Shown: positions 1 through 5,749, counted from the stretch's first letter. The stretch: 6,713 nucleotides of DNA from CAZEIW01 sp964512305 (GCA_964512305.1 CAZEIW010000094.1:1-6713); one strand, 5' to 3'. The notes: generated by a model not told the origin, from the sequence alone. Translations and numbers: made by a program.

Positions 1-1
1 G

Positions 2-925
2 GACGCACGCGTGCCGGTGGTGCTCGCCAACGCGCGCCTGTCGGAGCGGTCCGCCGCCAAGGCGCGGCGCTGGGCGAGCCTGATCGCTCCAGCGGCCGCC
101 ACGTTGGCCCGGGTCGGCGCGCAGACCGAGGCCGACCGCGCGCGCCTGGCGCGGATCTACGCGGGCGCGATCGCGGTGACCGGCAACCTGAAGTTCGACC
201 ATGTGCCGCCGCCGCAGCCGATCGAGCGCGGCCGCGCCCTGCGCGAGCGGCTGGCCGGGCGGGCCGTGTGGCTCTTCGCGAGCACGCGCGACGGCGAAGA
301 GGCCATGATCCTCGAGGCGCTACGCACCGCCGCGCTCCCCGAGGCCCCGCTCACCGCCGGGCTCCCCTCTCCCGCGCCGAGCGGGAGAGGGGCCGGGGGT
401 GAGGGCGCCCGCCCGGTGCCACGGTCGCCGCCGGCCCTAGCCCCGGTCCTTCTGTTCGTTCCCCGCCACCCACAGCGCTTCGACGAAGTAGCGCGGCTGC
501 TCGCCGCCGCCGGCGAACCGGTGGTGCGGCGGCGCGACTTCGAGTCGCTCGATGCGAACGCCCGCTTCCTGCTCGGCGACTCGATGGGCGAGATGCCGAT
601 GTACTACGCGATGGCCGACGTCGCGCTGATCGGCGGCAGCCTCGCGCCCCTCGGCGGACAGAACCTCATCGAGGCCTGCGCTTGCGGCTGCCCGGTTGTC
701 TTCGGGCCGCACATGTTCAACTTCGAGCAGGCGGCCGCCGACGCGGTGGCCGCCGGCGCGGCGCTGCAGGTCGGCGATGCCGCCGCCGCGCTGCGCGCGA
801 TGCAGGCGATCGCCGGCGACTCCGAGCGGCGCGCCGGGATGTCGCGGGCCGCGACGGAGTTCGCCCGGGCGCATCGTGGTGCGACTGAGAGGACCGTGGC
901 GCTTATCGAGGAGGTGATGCGGTAG
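2..925 (+). CDS. waaA: 3-deoxy-D-manno-octulosonic acid (Kdo) transferase, C-terminal part (5' truncated)
   Basis: WaaA transfers Kdo from CMP-Kdo to lipid A precursor at the cytoplasmic face of the inner membrane, the first step of LPS inner-core assembly. The frame is open from base 2 to the left edge, and the first visible residues (DARVPVVLANARLSERS) match the end of the N-terminal half of the family, so the GTG at base 11 is internal rather than a start. Recognisable blocks follow in order: TGNLKFD, an FASTRDGEE loop, FVPRHPQRF, and the GT-B C-terminal signature GGSLAPLGGQNLIEA with GPHMFNF. The Glu after GGQNLI is in the donor-binding region. About 307 residues are visible; the family is usually about 420-430, so roughly 120-140 N-terminal residues lie outside. 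A Pro/Gly/Arg-rich stretch between LEAL and VLLFVPRH (visible residues about 115-148) is not typical and coincides with a palindromic repeat. It ends with TAG, convergent with tolC. Confidence 0.93.
   Translation, partial: DARVPVVLANARLSERSAAKARRWASLIAPAAATLARVGAQTEADRARLARIYAGAIAVTGNLKFDHVPPPQPIERGRALRERLAGRAVWLFASTRDGEEAMILEALRTAALPEAPLTAGLPSPAPSGRGAGGEGARPVPRSPPALAPVLLFVPRHPQRFDEVARLLAAAGEPVVRRRDFESLDANARFLLGDSMGEMPMYYAMADVALIGGSLAPLGGQNLIEACACGCPVVFGPHMFNFEQAAADAVAAGAALQVGDAAAALRAMQAIAGDSERRAGMSRAATEFARAHRGATERTVALIEEVMR
347..443. repeat. REP-like palindromic element inserted in frame in waaA
   Basis: A perfect 12-bp inverted repeat, CCCCTCTCCCGC at 364-375 and GCGGGAGAGGGG at 381-392, encloses a 5-nt loop and is followed by GGGGGTGAGGG. 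This composition resembles the intergenic CCCTCTCCC-type REP elements common in GC-rich proteobacteria (from memory, not searched). It sits inside the waaA reading frame and adds a low-complexity Ala/Pro/Gly/Arg segment without breaking it. The outer limits are approximate, chosen as the part of the protein that does not resemble WaaA. Confidence 0.65.
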
Positions 926-961
926 GCGTGGGCGGGGCGACAGCCGCTGTCATTGCGATGA

Positions 962-982
962 CCGAAGCAGTGTCATGGCCGG
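962..982. repeat. 21-bp direct repeat, left copy
   Basis: The 21 bases beginning CCGAAGCAGTGTCATGG are identical to 1196-1216, and both are preceded by GCGAT. This left copy continues into only half of the palindromic unit (the complementary arm is lost) before joining the plus-oriented unit near 995, so it looks like a recombined or decayed half-element. Confidence 0.8.
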
Positions 983-994
983 ACCTGTCGCCTC

Positions 995-1046
995 GCGCCG
1001 ACGTGGATCCCCGGGACAAGCCCGGGGATGACAGCGGGGAGGGTCA
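995..1046 (+). repeat. Intergenic palindromic repeat, unit 1
   Basis: The core has arms ATCCCCGGG (1007-1015) and CCCGGGGAT (1021-1029), a perfect 9-bp stem around an ACAAG loop. It is flanked by CGTGG on the left and GACAGCGGG on the right. It resembles short palindromic repeats found between genes in many proteobacteria. Together with unit 2 it forms a tandem array of about 45-bp period between convergent waaA and tolC, where such hairpins could help terminate or protect transcripts from both sides. Confidence 0.85.
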
Positions 1047-1090
1047 ACGTGGATCCCCGAGACAAGCCCGGGGATGACAGCGGGAGGTCA
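1047..1090 (+). repeat. Intergenic palindromic repeat, unit 2
   Basis: A near-identical tandem copy of the preceding unit. The arms ATCCCCGAG (1053-1061) and CCCGGGGAT (1067-1075) surround the same ACAAG loop, with one mismatch in the stem (G to A at 1060). The downstream AGCGGGAGGTCA matches unit 1 with a 2-nt length difference. Confidence 0.85.
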
Positions 1091-1123
1091 ACGTGGATCG
1101 CTGGGGACGAACCCGGGATGACG
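1091..1123 (+). repeat. Intergenic palindromic repeat, unit 3 (degenerate)
   Basis: It begins with the same ACGTGGATC and ends with CCCGGGATGAC, but the left arm is altered (GCTGGGG) and the loop reads ACGAA, so the stem is largely lost. It is the third member of the tandem series and appears to be decaying. Confidence 0.7.
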
Positions 1124-1133
1124 CCTGCGCGGG

Positions 1134-1186
1134 GCTGCCGCCTGCGGTTGCAGTAGCGCGATCACACCGCTTCGACATCCTTCTCT
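1134..1186 (-). pseudogene. Decayed duplicate of the tolC 3' end
   Basis: This 53-nt stretch aligns with the last 51 nt around the tolC stop (1253-1303) with about eight substitutions and one 2-nt insertion. Both begin GCTGCCG and end TCCTTCTCT. Read on the minus strand it gives EKDVEAV then a stop. After a frame shift caused by the 2-nt insertion it continues as ALLQP. The intact TolC tail reads EKDVEAVNTLLQP. The match stops abruptly at 1186, just before the second copy of the 21-bp direct repeat, so it is a tail fragment only and is not expected to be expressed. Confidence 0.75.
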
Positions 1187-1195
1187 CAATGCGAT

Positions 1196-1216
1196 CCGAA
1201 GCAGTGTCATGGCCGG
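1196..1216. repeat. 21-bp direct repeat, right copy
   Basis: Identical to 962-982. Here the sequence runs on into a complete palindromic unit (1205-1242), so this is the better preserved copy. A direct repeat plus a tolC tail fragment on each side suggests an old tandem duplication of the tolC 3' flank. Confidence 0.8.
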
Positions 1217-1242
1217 GCTTGTCCCGGCCATCCACGTCGGCG
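1205..1242 (-). repeat. Intergenic palindromic repeat, unit 4 (inverted, with swapped stem pairs)
   Basis: The arms ATGGCCGGG (1209-1217) and CCCGGCCAT (1223-1231) form a perfect 9-bp stem around CTTGT. The reverse complement matches unit 1 across the whole 38-nt span (GCGCCGACGTGGAT on one side, ATGACA on the other), except that the CC/GG pairs in the stem are GG/CC. Lying 18 nt past the tolC stop, it may act as a 3' stem for the tolC transcript, though no T-run follows. Confidence 0.82.
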
Positions 1243-1260
1243 CAGGACTGAAGCTGCCGT

Positions 1261-2655
1261 CTACGGCTGCAGCAGCGTGTTCACCGCCTCGACGTCCTTC
1301 TCTTCGAGGCTGCCGGCCGCGGACTTCAAGCGCAGGCCGTTGACCAGGAAGTCGTAGCGCGCCTTCTTCAAGTCCCGCTGGGTGTTGAAGAGCTGCGTGT
1401 TGGCGTTGAGCACGTCGAGGTTGATGCGCACGCCGACCTGGTAGCCGAGGCGGGTGGAATCCAGCTGCAGTTTGGCCGAGGCCTCGGCGGATTCGAGCGC
1501 GCGCACCTGCGCCAGCCCGTAGTCGACGCCGGTGTACGCCTGCCGCGCCGCCTGCGACGCGGTGCGGCGCGCCGATTCGAGATCCTGCGCCGCGCGCTCC
1601 TCGCTCGCGCGTGCCTGGCGCACCCGGCTCTGGATCAGGTCGCCGGTGTAGATCGGCACCGTGAGCTGCAGCCCGACCGCCGACGTGGTGGTGGTCACCC
1701 GGTTGGAAAACGGCAGGCTCGGGTCGCCGTTGGCCTGCTGGCGCTGCACGGTGCCGGTCAGGTCCACCGTCGGCAGGTACGCGTCGCGCGCACGCACGGT
1801 CTCGCGCCGGGCGATCTCGGCGCCGGCGCGCGCGGCCAGCACCGTGTAATTGGCGTCCTCGGCGTTCTTCGCCCAGGCGTCGATGTCGGCCGGCTGCGGC
1901 GCGGCCAGCTCGGCCGGGTCGCGCAGCGGCGCCAGCGCGCCGGGGTCATGCCCGATGATCGCGCGCAGCGCGCTCTGCTTGACGATCAGGTCGCCGCGGG
2001 CGACCGCTTCCTGCGCCTCGATCTGGTCGTAGCGCGCCTTGGCCTCGTGCGTGTCGACGATGGTCTTGGTGCCGACCTCGAACTCGCGGCGCGCCTGCGC
2101 CAGCTGCTCGGAGACCGCCTGCTTGTTGGCGGTGAGCGCGGTTACCGTGTCCTGCGCCGACAGCACGTCGAAGTAGGCCTGCGCGACGCGCACCGCGAGG
2201 TCGGCGCGCGCCTGCGCCAGCTGCTCTTCGCTCTGCCGCACCGCCAGCTTGGCCTGCGACAGGCTGTCCCACAGCTGCGACCGCCAGATCGGCAGGGTGA
2301 CCTGAAGGGCAGGGCCCCAGGCGTTGAACGTGCGCTCGAAATCCGGCGCGAACTGGGGCGTGTCCGTCGAGAACTTGTAGCGCGTCGAGCTCGCCCCGAC
2401 CGAGGCGTTGACGTTGGGCAGCAGCGCCGAGCGCGCCTGCGGCTCGACCTCGGAGGCGGCCTGCTGCGCGAACCGCGCCGACGCGAAGACCGGATCGTGC
2501 TCGGTCGCGTCGCGCAGGATCGTCAGGAGGTCGTTGGACGCCGCCGCGGCCGGCGCGGCGAGCGGCAGCAGCGCGGCGGCGAGCAGGGCGCCCAGCGGCG
2601 CGAAAATCGAGGCGGAAAGCGCGACGGACGGCTTCGCGTGGGTCGCCGGGTGCAT
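1261..2655 (-). CDS. tolC: TolC-family outer-membrane efflux/secretion channel protein
   Basis: This is an outer-membrane factor that forms a trimeric beta-barrel and periplasmic helical tunnel, serving tripartite efflux pumps or type I secretion. The protein has 464 residues, close to the family norm. An N-terminal signal peptide is evident: a hydrophobic run at about residues 17-38 (LGALLAAALLPLAAPAAAA), with likely cleavage near residue 39-40. The two structural repeats of the family are visible. LLPNVNASVGA (78-88) pairs with YLPTVDLTGTV (293-303), LQVTLPIW with LQLTVPIY, and FEVGTKTIVDTHEAKARYD (192-210) with YQVGVRINLDVLNANTQLF (405-423). Long Ala/Gln/Arg-rich helical stretches lie between them. 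The ATG at 2655 is chosen because GGGAG sits 5 nt upstream and the signal peptide follows directly. An ATG at 2682 overlapping the rhodanese stop is a weaker alternative. It is the last gene of the minus-strand cluster. The partner pump is not in the window, so the exact substrate is unknown. Confidence 0.93.
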   Translation of the reverse strand: MHPATHAKPSVALSASIFAPLGALLAAALLPLAAPAAAASNDLLTILRDATEHDPVFASARFAQQAASEVEPQARSALLPNVNASVGASSTRYKFSTDTPQFAPDFERTFNAWGPALQVTLPIWRSQLWDSLSQAKLAVRQSEEQLAQARADLAVRVAQAYFDVLSAQDTVTALTANKQAVSEQLAQARREFEVGTKTIVDTHEAKARYDQIEAQEAVARGDLIVKQSALRAIIGHDPGALAPLRDPAELAAPQPADIDAWAKNAEDANYTVLAARAGAEIARRETVRARDAYLPTVDLTGTVQRQQANGDPSLPFSNRVTTTTSAVGLQLTVPIYTGDLIQSRVRQARASEERAAQDLESARRTASQAARQAYTGVDYGLAQVRALESAEASAKLQLDSTRLGYQVGVRINLDVLNANTQLFNTQRDLKKARYDFLVNGLRLKSAAGSLEEKDVEAVNTLLQP

Positions 2656-2660
2656 CGGAT

Positions 2661-2665
2661 CTCCC
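2661..2665 (-). promoter_or_regulatory. Ribosome binding site of tolC
   Basis: GGGAG on the minus strand, 5 nt before the ATG at 2655. It decides the start in favour of 2655 over the in-frame codons further upstream, which would extend the protein into the rhodanese gene. Confidence 0.65.
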
Positions 2666-2681
2666 GAATGAGGGGCGGGCA

Positions 2682-3005
2682 TCAGTACGCGCGCATCGAG
2701 GGGTCGACCTCGCGCGCCCAGGCGTCGATGCCGCCGGTGAGGTTGTGGACGTCGCGCCAGCCGTTGCGTTCCAGCACGGTCGCGATGTACGCGCTGCGCA
2801 CGCCATGATGGCAGATGCACACGATCGGGCGCTCCTGGCCGATTCGCGCCAGGTACTCGCCGAAATGGGACAGCGGCGCGAGCTCGGCGCCTTCGATGCG
2901 GCAGATCGCCGTCTCCCAGGGCTCGCGCACGTCGAGCAGCAGGGGTCGCGCGCGCTGCGGATCGGCGAGCCAGTCGGCGAGTTCGCGGGCAGCGATCGGC
3001 GTCAT
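2682..3005 (-). CDS. Single-domain rhodanese-like sulfurtransferase
   Basis: A small cytoplasmic protein of 107 residues, one rhodanese domain. Such proteins move sulfane sulfur through a cysteine persulfide on the active-site Cys. Visible hallmarks are LLLDVREPWE (22-31), the active-site loop CHHGVRS with the presumed catalytic Cys65, and the C-terminal LTGGIDAWAREVDP. The loop is the six-residue type seen in GlpE-like rhodaneses, which favours sulfur over phosphate or arsenate chemistry. It has no signal peptide. The ATG at 3005 is preferred. A TTG six codons upstream (3023) would give 113 residues. Neither has a clear Shine-Dalgarno, so translation may depend on coupling to the upstream methyltransferase, whose stop is 35 nt away. 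The tolC start follows 26 nt after its stop. The physiological acceptor is unknown. Confidence 0.9.
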   Translation of the reverse strand: MTPIAARELADWLADPQRARPLLLDVREPWETAICRIEGAELAPLSHFGEYLARIGQERPIVCICHHGVRSAYIATVLERNGWRDVHNLTGGIDAWAREVDPSMRAY

Positions 3006-3040
3006 GCGAAGCGGCGCGCGCAAACGGGCGGTGCTGGCGC

Positions 3041-3736
3041 TCAGAAGCGGAAGCGCGAGGGCCGTTGCGCGTTGCGCAGCGGCTTGATGACCGTCTCGAA
3101 CAGCGGCAGCGTGTCGTAGCCGTCGGGCGCGGCGCGGGTGACGATCTGCGCCGTCATCGCCGGCGCGTCGCCGACGATCGCGGCCAGCCTGCCCCCGACC
3201 TTCAGCTGCGCCAGGATCGACTCCGGCAGCACGGGCAGCGACCCCGACACGATGATCACGTCGTACGGCGCGCGCGCCGCCCAGCCCTGGGCACCGTCGC
3301 CGAGCTCGACCCGCGCGTTGCGCACTCCCGCGCGCGCGAGGTTGGCGCCGGCGAACGCGTGCAGGCGAGGGTCGATCTCGACGGTCAGCACCGACTGTCC
3401 CTTGTGCGCGGCGAGCGCGGCCATGTAGCCGGACCCGGCGCCGACCTCCAGCACCTGCTCGTGCGCCTGGATGCCGAGCTCCTGCAGCAGGCGCGCCTCG
3501 ACCTTCGGCGCCAGCATCGACTCGCCGGTTTCCACGCCGTCGATGTTCAGCGGCAGCTCGGTGTCGACGAACGCGAATGCGCGCAGGTGCGCAGGCACGA
3601 ACTCCTCGCGCCGGACGACGGCGAGCAGGTCGAGCACCGACTGGTCGAGCACTTCCCAGGGGCGGATCTGCTGCTCGATCATGTTGTGGCGCGCCCGCTC
3701 GAGATCGAGCTGCGCGTGCATGGCTGTCGCGTTCAT
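3041..3736 (-). CDS. Protein-L-isoaspartate O-methyltransferase-like SAM-dependent methyltransferase
   Basis: A 231-residue class I methyltransferase of the PCMT/PIMT family. True PIMTs methylate isoaspartyl residues to start repair of damaged proteins. The SAM-binding motif I is clear (VLEVGAGSGY, 95-104), followed by the acidic ribose-binding residue in LTVEID (Glu120), GDGAQGW (147-152) and YDVIIVSGSLP (158-168). The N-terminal part (MIEQQIRPWEVLD, RREEFVPAHLRAFAFVD) is typical of the PIMT-like group. However, the PIMT substrate signature (GQTIS-x-P in E. coli Pcm) is replaced by GESMLAP at 71-77, so isoaspartate repair is doubtful and the symbol pcm is not assigned. The start at 3736 is supported by GGGAG 5 nt upstream. 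An ATG at 3721 is an alternative. It is the first gene of the apparent methyltransferase-rhodanese-tolC operon. Confidence 0.85.
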   Translation of the reverse strand: MNATAMHAQLDLERARHNMIEQQIRPWEVLDQSVLDLLAVVRREEFVPAHLRAFAFVDTELPLNIDGVETGESMLAPKVEARLLQELGIQAHEQVLEVGAGSGYMAALAAHKGQSVLTVEIDPRLHAFAGANLARAGVRNARVELGDGAQGWAARAPYDVIIVSGSLPVLPESILAQLKVGGRLAAIVGDAPAMTAQIVTRAAPDGYDTLPLFETVIKPLRNAQRPSRFRF

Positions 3737-3741
3737 CTGCG

Positions 3742-3746
3742 CTCCC
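3742..3746 (-). promoter_or_regulatory. Ribosome binding site of the PIMT-like gene
   Basis: GGGAG on the minus strand, 5 nt before the ATG at 3736; it supports that start over the internal ATG at 3721. Confidence 0.6.
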
Positions 3747-3847
3747 GTTGCGCCCGTTTCCGGCTCCGACGCCGCCCCGCCGCCTGCGCGGCGCGCGCGG
3801 TCGCCCGGTCCCGGATCCGAATCGGGGCGAAGTTTAACAACCTGCCG

Positions 3848-3865
3848 CCGGCCGACGCCGGCCGG
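3848..3865 (-). terminator. Hairpin directly after the diguanylate cyclase stop
   Basis: Perfect 7-bp arms CCGGCCG (3848-3854) and CGGCCGG (3859-3865) enclose a 4-nt loop, starting one base after the TGA at 3867-3869. The following transcript reads GCGGCAGGTTGTTAAACTT, so only a weak, delayed T-rich stretch is present. It could be a terminator or a 3' stabilising stem separating the cyclase from the downstream operon. Confidence 0.4.
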
Positions 3866-3866
3866 A

Positions 3867-5393
3867 TCAGAAAGCGGTGGGCGCGCGGCGCGCCAGAAAC
3901 TCGACGTCGGCCTTCCAGGTGTTGCGGCCGGCCTCCTTCGAGTCGTACATCAGGTCGTCGGCGCGCTCGACCAGCGCAGCCGGCGAGACGCCGCCGCCGT
4001 CGTAGAACGCGATGCCGATGCTCGTCGTGACCCGGCACGGCTGGCCATCGCAGGTGAACGGCTGCTGCATCGAGCGGACGATCTTCTCGGCGACCGTCGT
4101 CGCGTGCTCGGGCCCGGGCAGCCGTTCGAGCACGATCCCGAACTCGTCGCCGCCCAGCCGCGCGACCAGGTCCGACGCCCGCAGCGTCTGCGCGACGCGG
4201 TCGGCGAACGCCTTGAGCAGCGCGTCGCCGGCGGCGTGGCCGAGCGTGTCGTTGACCTGCTTGAAGCGGTCCAGATCCAGGTACAGGAGCGCCATGAGCG
4301 CGCCCTCGGCCTGGCTTTGCTGCATCGCCTCGAACAGGCGCAGGTCGAAGCCGGCCCGGTTGGTGCGCCCGGTGACCGGGTCGAGGAGCGCGATCCGGAG
4401 CAGGCGCCGCTCCTGGAGCTTGATCGGCGTGATGTCCTGCACCACGGCCTGGAAGCCGCGCACCACGACGCCGTCGTCGCCGAACTCCGGGATGTAGGTC
4501 GCCTCGAAGCACTGGTACAGGTCGTTGACGGTCATCTCGCTCTGGAAGGTGACCGTCTCGCCCGCCAGCACCCGCCTGATCCACGGCTCGATGTCGCGGT
4601 AGGCTTCCTCGCCGACCACCTCGCGCACCGTGCGGCCCTGGAGCGCCTCGCGCTTGATGCCGAAGGCGCGCTCGTAGGCGAGGTTGTTGAACCGGTAGCG
4701 CAGCCCGGCGTCGACGTACGACACCCGCATCGGCAGCATGTCGGCCACCAGCCGCAGGCGCTGCTCGCTCTCGCGCAGCGCGTGCTCGACGTGCCGGCGG
4801 GCGGTCAGATCGCTGATCAGCAGCGTCGCGCCGATGACCCCTGCGGGGCTGCTGTCGGCGATCGCGGTCACCAGCATCGTCCGCGCTTCGCCGCCGTCGA
4901 CGCGTGGAAATTCGTGCTGCGCGATCGCGGGCTCGCCGGCCATCGCCGCGTCGAGTTGCGGCGCGATCCTCTCCCGGATCGCTGCCGTGCACACGTCGTC
5001 GAGCAGGCGCCCGGCGAGGCGCGCCGGATCGACGCCCAGCCATGCCGCGAAGGCGCGGTTGGCGAAGCGCACGCGCCGCTCGTGATCGAGGTAGCAGACC
5101 AGTTCCGGAAGGCTGTCGGCGATCGCGCGCAGATGCGACATGCTGCGCTGAAGACGCGTGCCCCGCCGCAGCAGCAGCACTGTGAGCGCCCCGAAAGCCG
5201 TGCTCAATCCGACCAGCGCGGCGAGCAGCGCCGCGACCCCGAACCCGCCTGCGGGGCCGCCGCGCGTCGGCGGCTCCCAGAGCGACGCGAGCACGACGCC
5301 GAACAGCACCGCCAGCGGCAGTGCAGCCACCAGCAGCGCCGGCAGCTTTGCCTGCGCGTCCGGCCGGGGCGCCGTATCGGGCCTCGGAATCAT
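3867..5393 (-). CDS. Membrane-anchored PAS-PAS-GGDEF diguanylate cyclase
   Basis: Makes cyclic di-GMP from two GTP at the inner membrane. Taking the ATG at 5393 as residue 1 (508 residues), the layout is: two transmembrane helices at about 18-39 and 52-75 with a short loop between them; a first PAS domain at about 85-203 (LPELVCYLDHERRVRFANRA); a second at about 210-328 (LPMRVSYVDAGLRYRFNN to VVQDIT); and GGDEF at about 331-498. The catalytic signature GGDEF (414-418) is intact, as are the metal-binding region YLDLDRFKQVND (near 371-382) and the inhibitory I-site RASD (405-408), five residues before GGDEF. This predicts an active, product-inhibited cyclase. The usual DxLTGLxNR opening reads DPVTGRTNR, a small deviation. 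No EAL domain is present. A GTG two codons upstream (5399) is a possible start. Neither start has a clear Shine-Dalgarno. The signal sensed by the PAS domains cannot be told from sequence. Confidence 0.94.
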   Translation of the reverse strand: MIPRPDTAPRPDAQAKLPALLVAALPLAVLFGVVLASLWEPPTRGGPAGGFGVAALLAALVGLSTAFGALTVLLLRRGTRLQRSMSHLRAIADSLPELVCYLDHERRVRFANRAFAAWLGVDPARLAGRLLDDVCTAAIRERIAPQLDAAMAGEPAIAQHEFPRVDGGEARTMLVTAIADSSPAGVIGATLLISDLTARRHVEHALRESEQRLRLVADMLPMRVSYVDAGLRYRFNNLAYERAFGIKREALQGRTVREVVGEEAYRDIEPWIRRVLAGETVTFQSEMTVNDLYQCFEATYIPEFGDDGVVVRGFQAVVQDITPIKLQERRLLRIALLDPVTGRTNRAGFDLRLFEAMQQSQAEGALMALLYLDLDRFKQVNDTLGHAAGDALLKAFADRVAQTLRASDLVARLGGDEFGIVLERLPGPEHATTVAEKIVRSMQQPFTCDGQPCRVTTSIGIAFYDGGGVSPAALVERADDLMYDSKEAGRNTWKADVEFLARRAPTAF

Positions 5394-5412
5394 GTTCACG
5401 GCGACGGTACAG

Positions 5413-5457
5413 AATCCGGCGCGCCACGCATCCCGAGCGGGGGAGGGGCACCGGATT
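5413..5457 (-). promoter_or_regulatory. Possible leader stem of the diguanylate cyclase mRNA
   Basis: AATCCGG (5413-5419) pairs with CCGGATT (5451-5457) across 31 nt, ending about 20 nt before the cyclase start. The enclosed sequence is GC-rich and can fold further. The gene lacks a visible Shine-Dalgarno, so a leader structure could matter for translation. It matches no riboswitch class I can recognise. Confidence 0.3.
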
Positions 5458-5462
5458 GCTCC

Positions 5463-5520
5463 CTGGAATGTTCTGTTTGAGCCAAGCTTAGAGCAGGCGC
5501 AGGAATAAATCTCATTCCAG
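5463..5520. repeat. 8-bp inverted repeat with 42-nt spacing
   Basis: CTGGAATG (5463-5470) and CATTCCAG (5513-5520) are exact inverted copies flanking the most AT-rich patch upstream of the cyclase. Part of the word recurs as GGAAT at 5502-5506. It could be paired sites for a regulator or a long-loop stem, or chance. Confidence 0.4.
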
Positions 5521-5735
5521 TGTTCGCTTCCGATGCGGGTTTCGGGAGCGGCTCACCTTCAACGCGGCAACTCGACAGCCCCGCGGCCGCGGCAGGGAGC
5601 GGCTGCCGGCGTTCCGGGCGGACGCTCGGGCGGTCCGGTGAGGCGGAAATCCGCGGCATGAGAATGCGTCTCCCCCGTGGCAGCCCGGAAGGATGCCAAA
5701 CCCTGAAGGATTCGTAACATTCCGATGAAGAAGAC

Positions 5736-5749
5736 TTGATGCCGGTCAA
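5736..5749. promoter_or_regulatory. FNR/Anr-like half-symmetric box
   Basis: TTGATGCCGGTCAA fits the FNR-family pattern TTGAT-N4-ATCAA with one deviation; on the minus strand it reads TTGAC-N4-ATCAA. It is about 340 nt upstream of the cyclase start and about 165 nt from the inferred paaG transcription start, too far for classic activation of the latter. A single such match in a GC-rich genome is weak evidence. Confidence 0.25.

Noticed and set aside
939..962. Intrinsic terminator just after waaA
   Set aside because: Small 5-bp stems (GACAG/CTGTC and GTCAT/ATGAC) overlap each other and have no T-run; the repeat hairpins downstream are more likely 3' structures.
995..1123. CRISPR array in the repeated intergenic region
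   Set aside because: The units are contiguous palindromes of about 45-bp period with no unique spacers, and one copy is inverted.
1948..2808. Plus-strand and alternative minus-strand frames of 286 codons over tolC
   Set aside because: Both are shadows of tolC, with Arg/Ala/Gly-rich translations and no domain.
2656..2820. N-terminal extension of TolC to 519 residues
   Set aside because: The extra 55 residues overlap the rhodanese in another frame, are Arg/His-rich and would bury the signal peptide; the ATG at 2655 has a good ribosome binding site.
5413..5457. Cobalamin or c-di-GMP (GEMM) riboswitch in the cyclase leader
   Set aside because: I looked for the conserved B12-box and GEMM core sequences and saw neither.
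3471..5480. Very long plus-strand open frame (669 codons) opposite the methyltransferase and cyclase
   Set aside because: It is antisense to two genes with clear conserved motifs, has Arg/Ala/Asp/His-rich composition with no recognisable domain, and long antisense frames are expected at this GC content.
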